Shown one piece after another: positions 1-6,378 of a DNA stretch of 26,861 nucleotides. The notes below the pieces were generated by a model that had not been told where the DNA came from, made no database searches, and worked only from the letters and a program-made list of their open reading frames with translations. Both the position numbers and the translations under genes were made by a program. Source of the stretch: a virus. The first letter of the stretch is position 1, and each line of letters starts with the position of its first letter. The stretch spans positions 1-26,861 of the IMG/VR virus record IMGVR_UViG_3300033571_001860; one strand, written 5' to 3'.

Positions 1-1080
1 TACAGCCGTAATCGTATCGGTCCAAGAAACGAACTCACCAGTCGCTTTGGGTCGATGCCAACGGTCCCCTGGAAGGGCCACAGCAGGCAGATCCAATAGG
101 GTCTCTTTGTCGGCCCCCCACACCAGATCCGACGGCCCACGAGCAGGGTCCAAAGCCAGAACCGAAAAGTCCGATAGCTTTAGAGGGAATTTAAGAGCGT
201 CGGATAGGCTGGTAGACAGCATGAACTGGAGCATGAAGTTGCTCCGACTCATACTCTGTTCCCGTTCAAGCAGGTTAATCTCCGAGAAGCGAGTATCTGT
301 TGGTTTCCAAGCTAAAGTCTCAAATCCGTGTTCTTCGATGTCAGCCTGAAGTTCCTTAGCAAGAACATCTTCATACCCAGTCAGTTCTTTTGGATACCTA
401 GCGGGCCACACCATTGGAACATAACCACGTTCCCTAAGTGAATTATAAATGGTAAAGCAAGATTGAGGTGTGCCAAGGAAGATAATGCGGCTATCCTTTT
501 TAGGTGTCAAAACGGATTCAAACTCAGTGACAAGCTGAAGAAGTTTTTCCCTCATCATGTCTGTAGCTGAATTTGTGGGTGTTTCAATGTCGTCAGCAAT
601 CAGAATGTCTGCCCGAGAACCCGTCAACTGACCGCTGATACCCACGCTCTTTACGGATGGGCTTTGGGCAGGCTTTGCTCCAGCAACATCAAAGGACACT
701 CGTGACCAGCGTTGATCGTCGTCTTGCGGAGCTAGGTGGTTAAGCCACGCCACGTCGATAATCACCTTTTGACAAAAGATTGAAAAGTCATCGGCACGTT
801 GCTTGCTGGCCGACACCACCATGATCTTCTTGTCCCTGTCGCAGAACAAATTCCACAACACAAAGGCAGCCGTGACCCAGCTTTTTCCCAAACCTCTGAA
901 ACATTGCAGCTGAATACGTTTACCACCGTATTGGAGATAACGCGCCATAGCCAATTGAGCACGAGTAGGAGTAGGAAGATCTAATGATTTCCAAACTAAC
1001 TTTAAGAATATACTAAAGTCTTCCTTCAATCTTTGCTCTAAATTTTGTGGCGATTGCTTCAAGTTCTTCGAGGGTTGCAT
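1..1080 (-). CDS. terL: Terminase large subunit (T7 gp19-like), 3' end outside window
   Basis: ATPase-nuclease motor that drives DNA into the prohead and cuts the concatemer. The first 360 codons are present and the gene runs off the left edge. The start is the ATG at 1080: an in-frame TAA lies three codons upstream, and the conserved N-terminal stretch (EDFSIFLKLVWKSL, typical of T7-type terminases) begins about 20 residues later. Walker A is FRGLGKSW (residues 61-68), Walker B is IADDIE (161-166), and the first nuclease-domain aspartate lies in LALDPARG (D311). The start codon sits inside the 3' end of the upstream HNH gene, with a 68-nt overlap and no clear Shine-Dalgarno sequence. The protein normally works with the small subunit encoded upstream and docks on the portal. 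Family assignment is firm; the exact start is slightly less certain. Confidence 0.96.
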   Translation of the reverse strand, partial: MQPSKNLKQSPQNLEQRLKEDFSIFLKLVWKSLDLPTPTRAQLAMARYLQYGGKRIQLQCFRGLGKSWVTAAFVLWNLFCDRDKKIMVVSASKQRADDFSIFCQKVIIDVAWLNHLAPQDDDQRWSRVSFDVAGAKPAQSPSVKSVGISGQLTGSRADILIADDIETPTNSATDMMREKLLQLVTEFESVLTPKKDSRIIFLGTPQSCFTIYNSLRERGYVPMVWPARYPKELTGYEDVLAKELQADIEEHGFETLAWKPTDTRFSEINLLEREQSMSRSNFMLQFMLSTSLSDALKFPLKLSDFSVLALDPARGPSDLVWGADKETLLDLPAVALPGDRWHRPKATGEFVSWTDTITAV

Positions 1081-1516
1081 TTGATTTTATAGAATTGGCT
1101 TTGTTAGAAATAACCCAAATGTTGTCTGGAGTATAACCCTTAGATGAATCGATTCTATCTAAAGACGGAGAGTTGTCACATGCTCCTTTGCCTTCGCTAC
1201 GAAATAGAGGAATGCCAAGTAATGGACAATGGGATGGTACTTTTATGTCTGTGTAATTGATCGTATGCTCAAACCCTTTTTTCCGGGCCCGGCGTTTTGA
1301 TCTTTCCCACATTTCATGCTCGACCGTTCCGTGTTGTCCATGCCTTACGCCTTTTCTGCAAACACATCCTTGTTGTTTTCTAGCATTTGCAAGTAATAAT
1401 TCAACTTGAGCGTGGCAAAAACTGCAATGATATGGATAATACCATTGCGAAGGTGCATTAACATGGCGCTGTAAATGGGCTCTAAGGTGGCCCGGACCTT
1501 GTAATGGTGTCAACAT
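1013..1516 (-). CDS. HNH endonuclease with N-terminal zinc-finger cysteines
   Basis: Small DNA endonuclease of 167 residues. Cysteine pairs C31/C34 and C51/C53 look like a zinc-binding N-terminal module. The C-terminal half (about 97-152) carries a pattern seen in phage HNH/homing-type enzymes: CPLLGIPL, then SLDRIDSSKGYTPDNIW and NKANSIKSNAT. The gene is visibly richer in A/T than the structural genes, which fits lateral arrival. It lies directly upstream of the large terminase and overlaps its start by 68 nt. It could be a free-standing homing endonuclease, or a packaging-associated HNH protein of the kind often found beside terminases. Sequence alone does not separate these. The N-terminal PLQGP is repeated in a mini-ORF just upstream. 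Confidence 0.85.
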   Translation of the reverse strand: MLTPLQGPGHLRAHLQRHVNAPSQWYYPYHCSFCHAQVELLLANARKQQGCVCRKGVRHGQHGTVEHEMWERSKRRARKKGFEHTINYTDIKVPSHCPLLGIPLFRSEGKGACDNSPSLDRIDSSKGYTPDNIWVISNKANSIKSNATLEELEAIATKFRAKIEGRL

Positions 1517-1518
1517 AC

Positions 1519-1551
1519 CTAAACATGTGTGAAAGGGCCCTGTAGGGGCAT
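1519..1551 (-). other. Possible 10-codon leader ORF (MPLQGPFTHV)
   Basis: A short ATG-to-TAG frame ends 2 nt before the ATG of the HNH gene, a spacing suited to re-initiation. Its PLQGP repeats residues 4-8 of the HNH protein, and the five codon pairs differ only by synonymous changes (CCC/CCA, CTA/TTA, CAG/CAA, GGC/GGT, CCT/CCG). Its start codon sits at the loop edge of the hairpin at 1535-1560. It may be a remnant of a duplicated gene start, a regulatory leader, or chance. Confidence 0.25.
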
Positions 1552-1560
1552 ACAGGACCC
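1535..1560 (-). terminator. Strong hairpin after the 101-residue ORF, weak terminator candidate
   Basis: On the minus-strand RNA, GGGUCCUGUA pairs with UACAGGGCCC (10 bp, one U-G wobble) around a 6-nt loop. The complementary strand would have a C-A mismatch instead, so the hairpin is best formed in the transcribed direction. It starts 12 nt after the stop of the preceding gene. Only UUUC follows the stem, so termination would be weak; an RNase processing site or mRNA-stabilising element is equally possible. Confidence 0.5.
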
Positions 1561-1572
1561 GATGGCGACGAA

Positions 1573-1878
1573 TTAAGTGGAGTAACTATTCCGTTTTAGA
1601 CGACCAACACCTTTTGTAGATGTTGAAGGCTTTGTAGTCTTTGGTTTTGTCGCCGTAGGCTTTGCAGCCTTTGGTTTAGAAGGAGTTGACTTTTTAGGTG
1701 CTGGACCAATACCGTCTCTATGGGTTTTTGGAGATCCTTTTGCTTTGTTTAGTTTTACAGCATATCCAAACAAATTTTCATCTGGAGTGGATATGTCGTA
1801 TTGAGGACCTTGCATCTTAAATTTTTTGGCAGCGTGCCAAGCGGCTTCGTCAACCGTTTTATACTTTTTGCTAGGCAT
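1573..1878 (-). CDS. Small basic protein with Lys/Pro/Thr-rich tail, unknown function
   Basis: I do not recognise a characterised family. The first ~60 residues look like a small folded domain (start MPSKKYKTVDEAAWHAAKKF, then a YDISTPDENLFGYAV segment). Residues ~62-93 form a low-complexity tail of AKP/TKP-type repeats, strongly positive and probably disordered. The gene starts 3 nt after the stop of the 45-residue basic gene, so it belongs to the same translationally linked run. A DNA- or RNA-binding or condensing role would suit the charge but is only inference. The hairpin at 1535-1560 follows it. Confidence 0.75.
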   Translation of the reverse strand: MPSKKYKTVDEAAWHAAKKFKMQGPQYDISTPDENLFGYAVKLNKAKGSPKTHRDGIGPAPKKSTPSKPKAAKPTATKPKTTKPSTSTKGVGRLKRNSYST

Positions 1879-1881
1879 AAT

Positions 1882-2019
1882 CTAACCTTTACGTTTACGG
1901 CTCTTGCCTGCCTTACTAAGAGCAATAGCAATCGCCTGTTTTTGAGGACGACCTTCCTTTACCATCTTGCTGATGTTTTTGGAGACGGTCTTCTTTGAAG
2001 ATCCACGAGCTAGGGGCAT
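1882..2019 (-). CDS. 45-residue basic protein, DUF6496-like
   Basis: A tiny gene easily missed by length cut-offs. It encodes 45 residues starting [20 protein letters not shown] and continuing [18 protein letters not shown] before a Lys/Arg tail. The pattern [29 protein letters not shown] is one I associate with a widespread phage family (DUF6496 from memory, not checked). The [10 protein letters not shown] helix is the most constant part. Function is unknown. It begins 2 nt after the stop of the upstream gene and ends 3 nt before the next start, an operon-like arrangement. Confidence 0.85.
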   Translation of the reverse strand: MPLARGSSKKTVSKNISKMVKEGRPQKQAIAIALSKAGKSRKRKG

Positions 2020-2021
2020 GA

Positions 2022-2273
2022 TCAACCACACTTCCAACGTTTAAGAGCAAGGGCTTTGCGGGTAGGCTTTCCGTTCTTTTTCATAGGTCCTGGATTGCCG
2101 CTCATGCGAGCACAGAAGGACCGTTTGCGGGGACCACCCTGCGGCTGAGGGGCCTTTAAGTTAGACCCCGTAGCAGCATTGTATTTGGCTCGGCCTTTGG
2201 CGGTGAGGCCGCCCTTGCGGGACTTTTCACCACGACCCAGAGAAAGGCTGACGCTCTTTTTGGCCACGATCAC
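2022..2273 (-). CDS. 83-residue basic protein, DUF6321-like
   Basis: The start is a GTG that overlaps the TGA of the upstream gene (GTGA); an in-frame GTG two codons later is an alternative. The visible signature is [20 protein letters not shown], then [21 protein letters not shown] and a terminal KRWKC. This matches a small-protein family common in marine phages (DUF6321 from memory). The two cysteines (in SFCAR and WKC) and the regular Lys/Arg spacing suggest a nucleic-acid-binding mini-domain, but no function is established to my knowledge. It belongs to the cluster of small basic proteins between the two terminase genes. Confidence 0.85.
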   Translation of the reverse strand: MIVAKKSVSLSLGRGEKSRKGGLTAKGRAKYNAATGSNLKAPQPQGGPRKRSFCARMSGNPGPMKKNGKPTRKALALKRWKCG

Positions 2274-3145
2274 TCACCACGGAGTTTCGTGTTGTACTTT
2301 TTACCGCGCCAGGTGAAGGTGGACTTACCGGCCTTACGAGCGGCAGCAAAGGACGAATCGAAGCTCGAAGCAGCACTGCCACCACCGGAAGACGCCTTGC
2401 GGGGTCCAACAACGGGACTGCCCTTGATGGCAGATGCCCTTTTAACGGCTGCTTCACGAGCCCCCTTGAAGCTAGACGTGGAGCCCTTGGCAGCAGCTTG
2501 AGCATTCCGACGACGTGCTTCATCGCGGCTATTTACACCGGGAAGTGCTTCATCCAGCTTACGAGCAGCAGGCTTCAGGGCACGTCCCAGGGCCTGTCCA
2601 GCCCTTGTAGCGAGAGGACTCAGAGCAGCATCAGCGGCCACACCAGCAATCGCAGAAGCCGGACCACGAGCAAAGCGTGCGCGAGAAAGGGCACCACTCA
2701 TCCGACCCATGGCCTGCTTGGCACCACGAGCGGCCTGCGCTGCCTTACGGATCTCTTGACCACGCTGAGCAGCAGCACGCACCTGACCGGAATCACCGAT
2801 GGTACGCATCTGTTGGACACCCTGACGGGGCAGATTCTGACCAGCACGGGCAGAGTTGGGAAGGGTAACGGCCTTGCCCTTTGTGGCTACGGGCTTGCCT
2901 TGCGCCTGACGGCGTGCCTGAACAGCCTTGGCGCGGATCTGACGCATGGCAGGGCTGTTGCCGTTCGTGATGGCGCGAGGCTGCCTGCCGGAAGGCTTAG
3001 AAGGAGTGGCTGCCGGAGCAGTAGGAGCCTTGGCAGACATCCCTTTGGTGCCACTCAGTTGGGGACCGCCCTTGGCGATCTTTTGCATCTGAAGTTTGCG
3101 TTGCTGTTGGGTCCGCATCGTCGGACCTTTTTTCTTTGGTGCCAT
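2270..3145 (-). CDS. 291-residue Ala/Arg/Lys-rich protein with FTWRGKKYNTK C-terminus
   Basis: Very basic protein with no clear folded domain over most of its length: N-terminal MAPKKKGPTMRTQQQRKLQM, a long Ala/Arg/Gln-rich middle (about 80-200), and a Ser/Gly/Ala linker. The last ~30 residues (SFDSSFAAARKAGKSTF then [14 protein letters not shown]) resemble a short C-terminal motif I have seen in other marine-phage proteins. That suggests a modular tail, perhaps a docking or targeting signal. The start ATG at 3145 follows a 32-nt gap after the previous gene. Role unknown. A virion-internal DNA-binding protein or a packaging accessory is possible from charge and position only. Confidence 0.8.
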   Translation of the reverse strand: MAPKKKGPTMRTQQQRKLQMQKIAKGGPQLSGTKGMSAKAPTAPAATPSKPSGRQPRAITNGNSPAMRQIRAKAVQARRQAQGKPVATKGKAVTLPNSARAGQNLPRQGVQQMRTIGDSGQVRAAAQRGQEIRKAAQAARGAKQAMGRMSGALSRARFARGPASAIAGVAADAALSPLATRAGQALGRALKPAARKLDEALPGVNSRDEARRRNAQAAAKGSTSSFKGAREAAVKRASAIKGSPVVGPRKASSGGGSAASSFDSSFAAARKAGKSTFTWRGKKYNTKLRGE

Positions 3146-3177
3146 TATGATAGGTGCTCCGTTTTAAGATGTTGTTC

Positions 3178-3402
3178 TTAGACGCGACGAACGCGCCCAG
3201 TCTTGTCTCCGCTGTTGGAGCTGGGAACACGATCGGCCTTACGGACGGTACGCACAGCAGTGGTAGCAGCAGACACGGTGGCATTCAGAGCAACGGTGGT
3301 GGCAGATGCTTGAATGGTTTTATTAAGCTGGTGCTGATCGATTTGACCAGGGGCGGAGGAAATGGAGCCGTAGGCGGAACCGCCAGCAGGAAGAGTTGCC
3401 AT
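3178..3402 (-). CDS. 74-residue hypothetical protein
   Basis: I do not recognise this protein. It starts MATLPAGGSAYGSISSAPGQ and has a Thr/Ala/Val-rich middle (ATTVALNATVSAATTAVRTV), compatible with a helix or a small structural element, and a basic end (GDKTGRVRRV). No membrane segment or catalytic motif is visible. It sits between the CxxC-type HNH gene and the 291-residue basic protein with gaps of about 30 nt on each side, and runs in the same direction as all neighbours. Confidence 0.65.
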   Translation of the reverse strand: MATLPAGGSAYGSISSAPGQIDQHQLNKTIQASATTVALNATVSAATTAVRTVRKADRVPSSNSGDKTGRVRRV

Positions 3403-3432
3403 GATGATAAGTAGCGATGTTTGCTTAGTTAA

Positions 3433-3750
3433 TCAGGTTGTGGTCCAAGACAGGACCTTAGAAAAGTTGGAGGCATCAAAGGACTCCTGCCCAATCCACC
3501 AACTTAACCAATGATTAGAGCCCTTCGATTGGTTACAGTTGATGCAGGCGGGCACGACATTGTGGGTGGTGTCGTGGCCTCCATGAGCCTTTGGATGGAC
3601 ATGATCGAGCGTCAAGTTCTCAGACGAGCCACAATAAACACATTGGTTGTTCCAGTGTTCCTTGATGGCGGTCCTCCACATGCGCTTTGCTTCGGCTGCG
3701 GTCATGGCCTTTAGGAAGTAGAGGTATTCAGAAGGATCTTTGAGAGGCAT
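3433..3750 (-). CDS. HNH endonuclease (zinc-ribbon HNH)
   Basis: A 105-residue metal-dependent nuclease with a complete HNH core: CVYC (C37, C40), LTLDHVHPKAHGG (D49, H50, with P53 and G57-G58), HNVVPAC (N64, C69) and C72 followed by NQSKG. The four cysteines should bind a structural zinc, and the DH...N residues form the beta-beta-alpha metal site. The N-terminal helix (MPLKDPSEYLYFLKAMTAAE) is family-specific. Position near the terminase genes raises a packaging role, as described for HNH proteins beside phage terminases; a homing nuclease is the alternative. Confidence 0.92.
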   Translation of the reverse strand: MPLKDPSEYLYFLKAMTAAEAKRMWRTAIKEHWNNQCVYCGSSENLTLDHVHPKAHGGHDTTHNVVPACINCNQSKGSNHWLSWWIGQESFDASNFSKVLSWTTT

Positions 3751-3768
3751 GAGGCCTACTACGGTGGT

Positions 3769-3915
3769 TTACTTCTTCTTGGGGAACCCTGCTTTCATCG
3801 CACTGTACGCCTTTGGAGACACCGTGCTCTTGCTTTTTGGACGACTGGTTCCGGCCTTGCGACGCTTGTTGATGTTTGCGTAGAGACCAGGGGGCTTGGC
3901 GTTTCCTTTGTTCAT
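3769..3915 (-). CDS. 48-residue Lys-rich protein, marine-phage family
   Basis: A gene too short for usual cut-offs. Its ATG overlaps the TGA of the preceding gene (ATGA). The product starts MNKGNAKPPGLYANINKRRK, continues AGTSRPKSKSTVSPKAYSAM and ends KAGFPKKK. The pattern PxGLYANINxRRKAGTSR...STVSxKAY..MKxGF recurs, to my recollection, in many marine podo- and myovirus genomes; no function is known to me. Charge is strongly positive. The other frame over this stretch gives an unconvincing low-complexity product, so I prefer this one. Confidence 0.85.
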   Translation of the reverse strand: MNKGNAKPPGLYANINKRRKAGTSRPKSKSTVSPKAYSAMKAGFPKKK

Positions 3916-4178
3916 TTTTTGGTACCTTTGCCGTTGTGGCCGTTACGGGCGCGGTTTTTGGATGGCGATTCAAGAACCATACGGCCATCTTTGGTGTGAG
4001 AAAGGTCGTGGCCACCCTTTCCGGCAATGCCACGGCGTCTCCGTTCGGTCCACCGCTCTTCCGAAGCATTCTTAACGGTGGGTTTTTTGTTAAGTTTGCG
4101 CTGATAGGCAGCCTTTTTGGCAGCTGCCTTTGGGTTTTCAGCGTAGTATTGGGCGGATTTACTCTTTTTTGGCGCCAT
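3912..4178 (-). CDS. 88-residue basic protein, marine-phage family
   Basis: Start chosen at MAPKKSKSAQYYAENPKAAA (ATG at 4178) rather than an upstream ATG five codons earlier, because MAPKK...YYAxNPKAAAKK is the usual beginning of this family as I know it. The middle has ERRRRGIAGKGGHDLSHTKDG and the end SPSKNRARNGHNGKG. The HDxSHTKDG...ESPSxNRARN pattern is recurrent in cyanophage genomes. Function unknown; strongly basic. It overlaps the membrane-protein gene by 20 nt and the next gene by 4 nt, so it is tightly coupled in the run. Confidence 0.85.
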   Translation of the reverse strand: MAPKKSKSAQYYAENPKAAAKKAAYQRKLNKKPTVKNASEERWTERRRRGIAGKGGHDLSHTKDGRMVLESPSKNRARNGHNGKGTKK

Positions 4179-4374
4179 CGTTGATAAATACAAAGGTTTC
4201 TAGGCGCTCCAAGCGTTGATTGGCGGCATCTGCTCGATTAACAAGCACATCAACAGACTTGGCAATGTTGTGGAGGGTCAAAATATGCCAACTGAACAGC
4301 CCAAGGGCCGCAGCAGCAATGAGGTTGCGGATGGTTTCTTGGTTGTGGTCCTCATCTGATGGCCTGTTCGACAT
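4159..4374 (-). CDS. 71-residue single-pass membrane protein in the Rz (18.5) position
   Basis: The start is MSNRPSDEDHNQETIRNL (ATG at 4374); an in-frame ATG nine codons earlier would lie deeper in the small-terminase gene. A hydrophobic segment at about residues 17-34 (NLIAAAALGLFSWHILTL) is followed by a helical, charged stretch with heptad-like spacing (SVDVLVNRADAANQRLERLE). In T7 the gene right after gp18 is 18.5, an inner-membrane spanin with an N-terminal membrane segment and a helical periplasmic part. This protein matches that position and layout but is about half the length, so a spanin role is only a candidate. It overlaps terS by 23 nt. Confidence 0.75.
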   Translation of the reverse strand: MSNRPSDEDHNQETIRNLIAAAALGLFSWHILTLHNIAKSVDVLVNRADAANQRLERLETFVFINDGAKKE

Positions 4375-4582
4375 CCTCCATCTCCAATTCAAGTGATTCA
4401 AACAGCATCGAAAGGGGGCTGCCTGTTACAGCAAGCCCCGTGATGTTATTCTTTGACAACCAGTCGGCAGCAGCCTTAAGATCCTGGGTGGTAGCAGTTC
4501 CACTCTTGATTCTGGAGATCAGCTCGTCCGTAACAAGTTGGTGGAGTTCGTTAAATTGCTCTTCGGTTGCACGATCGGCCAT
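4352..4582 (-). CDS. terS: Terminase small subunit (T7 gp18-like)
   Basis: DNA-recognition subunit of the packaging motor, 76 residues, slightly shorter than T7 gp18. The N-terminal TEEQFNELHQLVTDELISRI, the TATTQDLKAAADWLSKNNIT core and the acidic C-terminus (LELEMEDVEQAIR) match short helical small terminases of T7-like phages, in which a (T/D)LKAAxxWLxxNxI helix is typical. A GAGG lies 11 nt upstream of the ATG as a possible ribosome-binding site. It is separated from the large subunit by about 3.3 kb of small genes, whereas in T7 only gene 18.5 intervenes. Confidence 0.82.
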   Translation of the reverse strand: MADRATEEQFNELHQLVTDELISRIKSGTATTQDLKAAADWLSKNNITGLAVTGSPLSMLFESLELEMEDVEQAIR

Positions 4583-4597
4583 AAGACGAGTCCCTCA

Positions 4598-4912
4598 TCA
4601 GTTAGACCAGGGAAGCCCGGAGGCCCTTGTGGGTTGGCGCTGCTCGTCCAGCTGGGCTTGAAGGGCGGCCTCAATGTCGGCAACCTTTTCGTCGCCAAAC
4701 TTTTCTTTGACCCAGCCGATGACGATCTCTTCGGTCAGGTCAGCAAAGGGAATCAGGTCATCCTCGGGGCGTTCAAAGCCGAGACTGCCATAGGCCCCTG
4801 CGGTGTAGGTGCCGTCGTTGGCGTCGATGGTGTAGTGAGCCACAAAGACGTAGCCATCAGCGGTCTCGCGCTCCAGTTGGGCGATGTGCCAGGTGAAAAC
4901 GGTGGTGGACAT
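4598..4912 (-). CDS. Conserved 104-residue phage protein, function unknown
   Basis: Acidic protein with an N-terminal beta-rich domain: TTVFTWHIAQLERETADGYV, then VAHYTIDANDGTYTAGAYGS. A helical C-terminal half (EEIVIGWVKEKFG, then VADIEAALQAQLDEQ) follows. This layout (xTWxIxQLER..DGYVxxAHYxxxAxDGxYxAxxYGSxxFE) is one I recognise from many cyanophage genomes, where it usually lies close to tail-fibre genes. No enzymatic motif is visible. It sits between the second fibre and terS; a virion accessory or fibre-associated protein is possible. No ribosome-binding site is evident in the 53-nt gap before it. Confidence 0.85.
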   Translation of the reverse strand: MSTTVFTWHIAQLERETADGYVFVAHYTIDANDGTYTAGAYGSLGFERPEDDLIPFADLTEEIVIGWVKEKFGDEKVADIEAALQAQLDEQRQPTRASGLPWSN

Positions 4913-4965
4913 GGTTAGTGGGTGACTGTGTAAGTTTAGTACGGATCAGTAGTGAGTAGGACTAA

Positions 4966-6366
4966 TCAGCAAGCCATCAGCACGCAGGGCACGCAGTAGC
5001 TGCCATCGTCGTAAGTGCAGGTGACGTGATTGGATGTCACCTTGGCGATGGTCTTGCTGCGAACGATGTCATCGTCCTGAGGTTTGGCAGTGCCATCACC
5101 AGCGGACATTAGCAGTTGCCCACGATGCACTGGGATGCCTGCTGAGATGCGGATGATGAAGTCACCCGTCATCGCGCAGTAGAAGTCATCGGTGTAGGTG
5201 TCGTCGTCATCATCCCAGGCTTGGAACACGCCAGACACGTTCGGATCACCTTCAACGTCGCTCACCTTCATGCGGTTGAGCTGTTCGTTGTCTTCATCGC
5301 CCCACTCGCACATCTCATCGATGTTGCTCAGCACAGTGCCGCGTAGGATCTCTTCTCGGGGCGCACCACCTGAAAGCTGGGACCAGCGAGAAAGGTGAGC
5401 GCCGTTGTAGCTGACGGTGGTGCCGGAAATAGAAATATTTCCCTCTGCTGTTCCGTCTTGTGCAAATGTAACCAATGTTCCATCATCAGTAATACGATTA
5501 AGAAGCATCAATTGATCTGCATCTCGGGCTGCTTGAATAACTCCAGCAGCTCCAAGAGTTACTCCTTTTACGGTGGTTTGGTTCCAAATAATATCTGTGC
5601 CTTGAGTGCCAATATTTACAAAATTACTACTCGTAATCCTCATCCTCTCCGTCGGAGAAGACGCCACATCGGCCGTAGTGGAGAACACTAGGCGGCCGGG
5701 AAAATCACCCGCCGAAGTGGTTGCGTCTGTATCACAACGAATCTGAGCAAATTGCCCAGCGCCAGTATCCGTGAAGTTGATTGTTCCAATATCTGAGCCG
5801 GCGCTCAATCCAGTAGCAGCGCCGCCATAGCCGATTGAAAAGTACCCGCCAAATGCGTTTGCGCTATTACCTTGAACAGCTAACTTGCTGTATTGAGAAG
5901 ATGAGCCGGTAGGGGCGCTAGACGTGCCAACTAACAGGCGTCCTGAGCTGTCGATGCGGACGCGTTCCGCGCTATTCGTGAAGAATCGAAGTGGATGAGT
6001 GGTTGCAACATATATGTCCGCCGCCGAGTTTGCGTTGTCAATTCCGAAATAAGAGTCAACAGTCCCATTCGTGACCCTGAGGTATGCGTTTGCTGCCGAA
6101 CTCTGGAGATGTAGAATCGTAGTGGGGCTCGTAGTGCCAATCCCTACGCGGCCTGAGGCATCAACAAACAACCGCCCCGTGCCGCCCGTGCTGATCGCAA
6201 TCTGGTCTGCACCGGGTCGGTAGATGCCAGTATTAAGGTCATTTGCAAACGCAATGCCAGGAGACCCAGCGGCGCCATCCGCAGCAGCAGAAACCGTACC
6301 AGTTCCCGTAAGGACCGGTCCGTACTCCTCTAGTTTACCCGTAAATGGGTTGAATTTATATGCCAT
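4966..6366 (-). CDS. Second tail fibre / receptor-binding candidate
   Basis: A 466-residue protein. The N-terminus MAYKFNPFTGKLEEYGPV is a common opening for marine-phage fibres. Next come GIAFANDLNTGIYRPG and GRVGIGTTSP, the latter a triple-helix/beta-roll type motif of fibres. The middle (about 75-320) is Ser/Thr/Asn/Gly rich with repeated GRLLVG- and ERMRI-type units. The C-terminal ~140 residues form a conserved-looking block (EEILRGTVLSNIDEMCEWGD, MKVSDVEGDPNVSGV, GDGTAKPQDDDIVRS, ending DDGSYCVPCVLMAC). Likely a host-recognition appendage attached to the tail. The stretch coding for about residues 242-310 is more A/T-rich than its flanks, suggesting mosaic exchange. No S74-type self-cleaving domain is visible. 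Confidence 0.88.
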   Translation of the reverse strand: MAYKFNPFTGKLEEYGPVLTGTGTVSAAADGAAGSPGIAFANDLNTGIYRPGADQIAISTGGTGRLFVDASGRVGIGTTSPTTILHLQSSAANAYLRVTNGTVDSYFGIDNANSAADIYVATTHPLRFFTNSAERVRIDSSGRLLVGTSSAPTGSSSQYSKLAVQGNSANAFGGYFSIGYGGAATGLSAGSDIGTINFTDTGAGQFAQIRCDTDATTSAGDFPGRLVFSTTADVASSPTERMRITSSNFVNIGTQGTDIIWNQTTVKGVTLGAAGVIQAARDADQLMLLNRITDDGTLVTFAQDGTAEGNISISGTTVSYNGAHLSRWSQLSGGAPREEILRGTVLSNIDEMCEWGDEDNEQLNRMKVSDVEGDPNVSGVFQAWDDDDDTYTDDFYCAMTGDFIIRISAGIPVHRGQLLMSAGDGTAKPQDDDIVRSKTIAKVTSNHVTCTYDDGSYCVPCVLMAC

Positions 6367-6378
6367 TGTAGGTATTCC

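Noticed and set aside
2498-3181. 227-residue plus-strand frame
   Set aside because: It is the mirror of the GC-rich, Ala/Arg-rich 291-residue gene; all supported genes are on the minus strand and no ribosome-binding site or family pattern is seen.
3481-3495. ATTGGGC-type string resembling the start of the Syn5 phage promoter (minus strand)
   Set aside because: Only the first seven bases fit, and it lies inside the HNH coding region, so I do not call a promoter.
3728-4069. 113-residue minus-strand frame over the small basic genes
   Set aside because: It overlaps two better-supported coupled genes (3769-3915 and 3912-4178) and its translation is low-complexity without family features.
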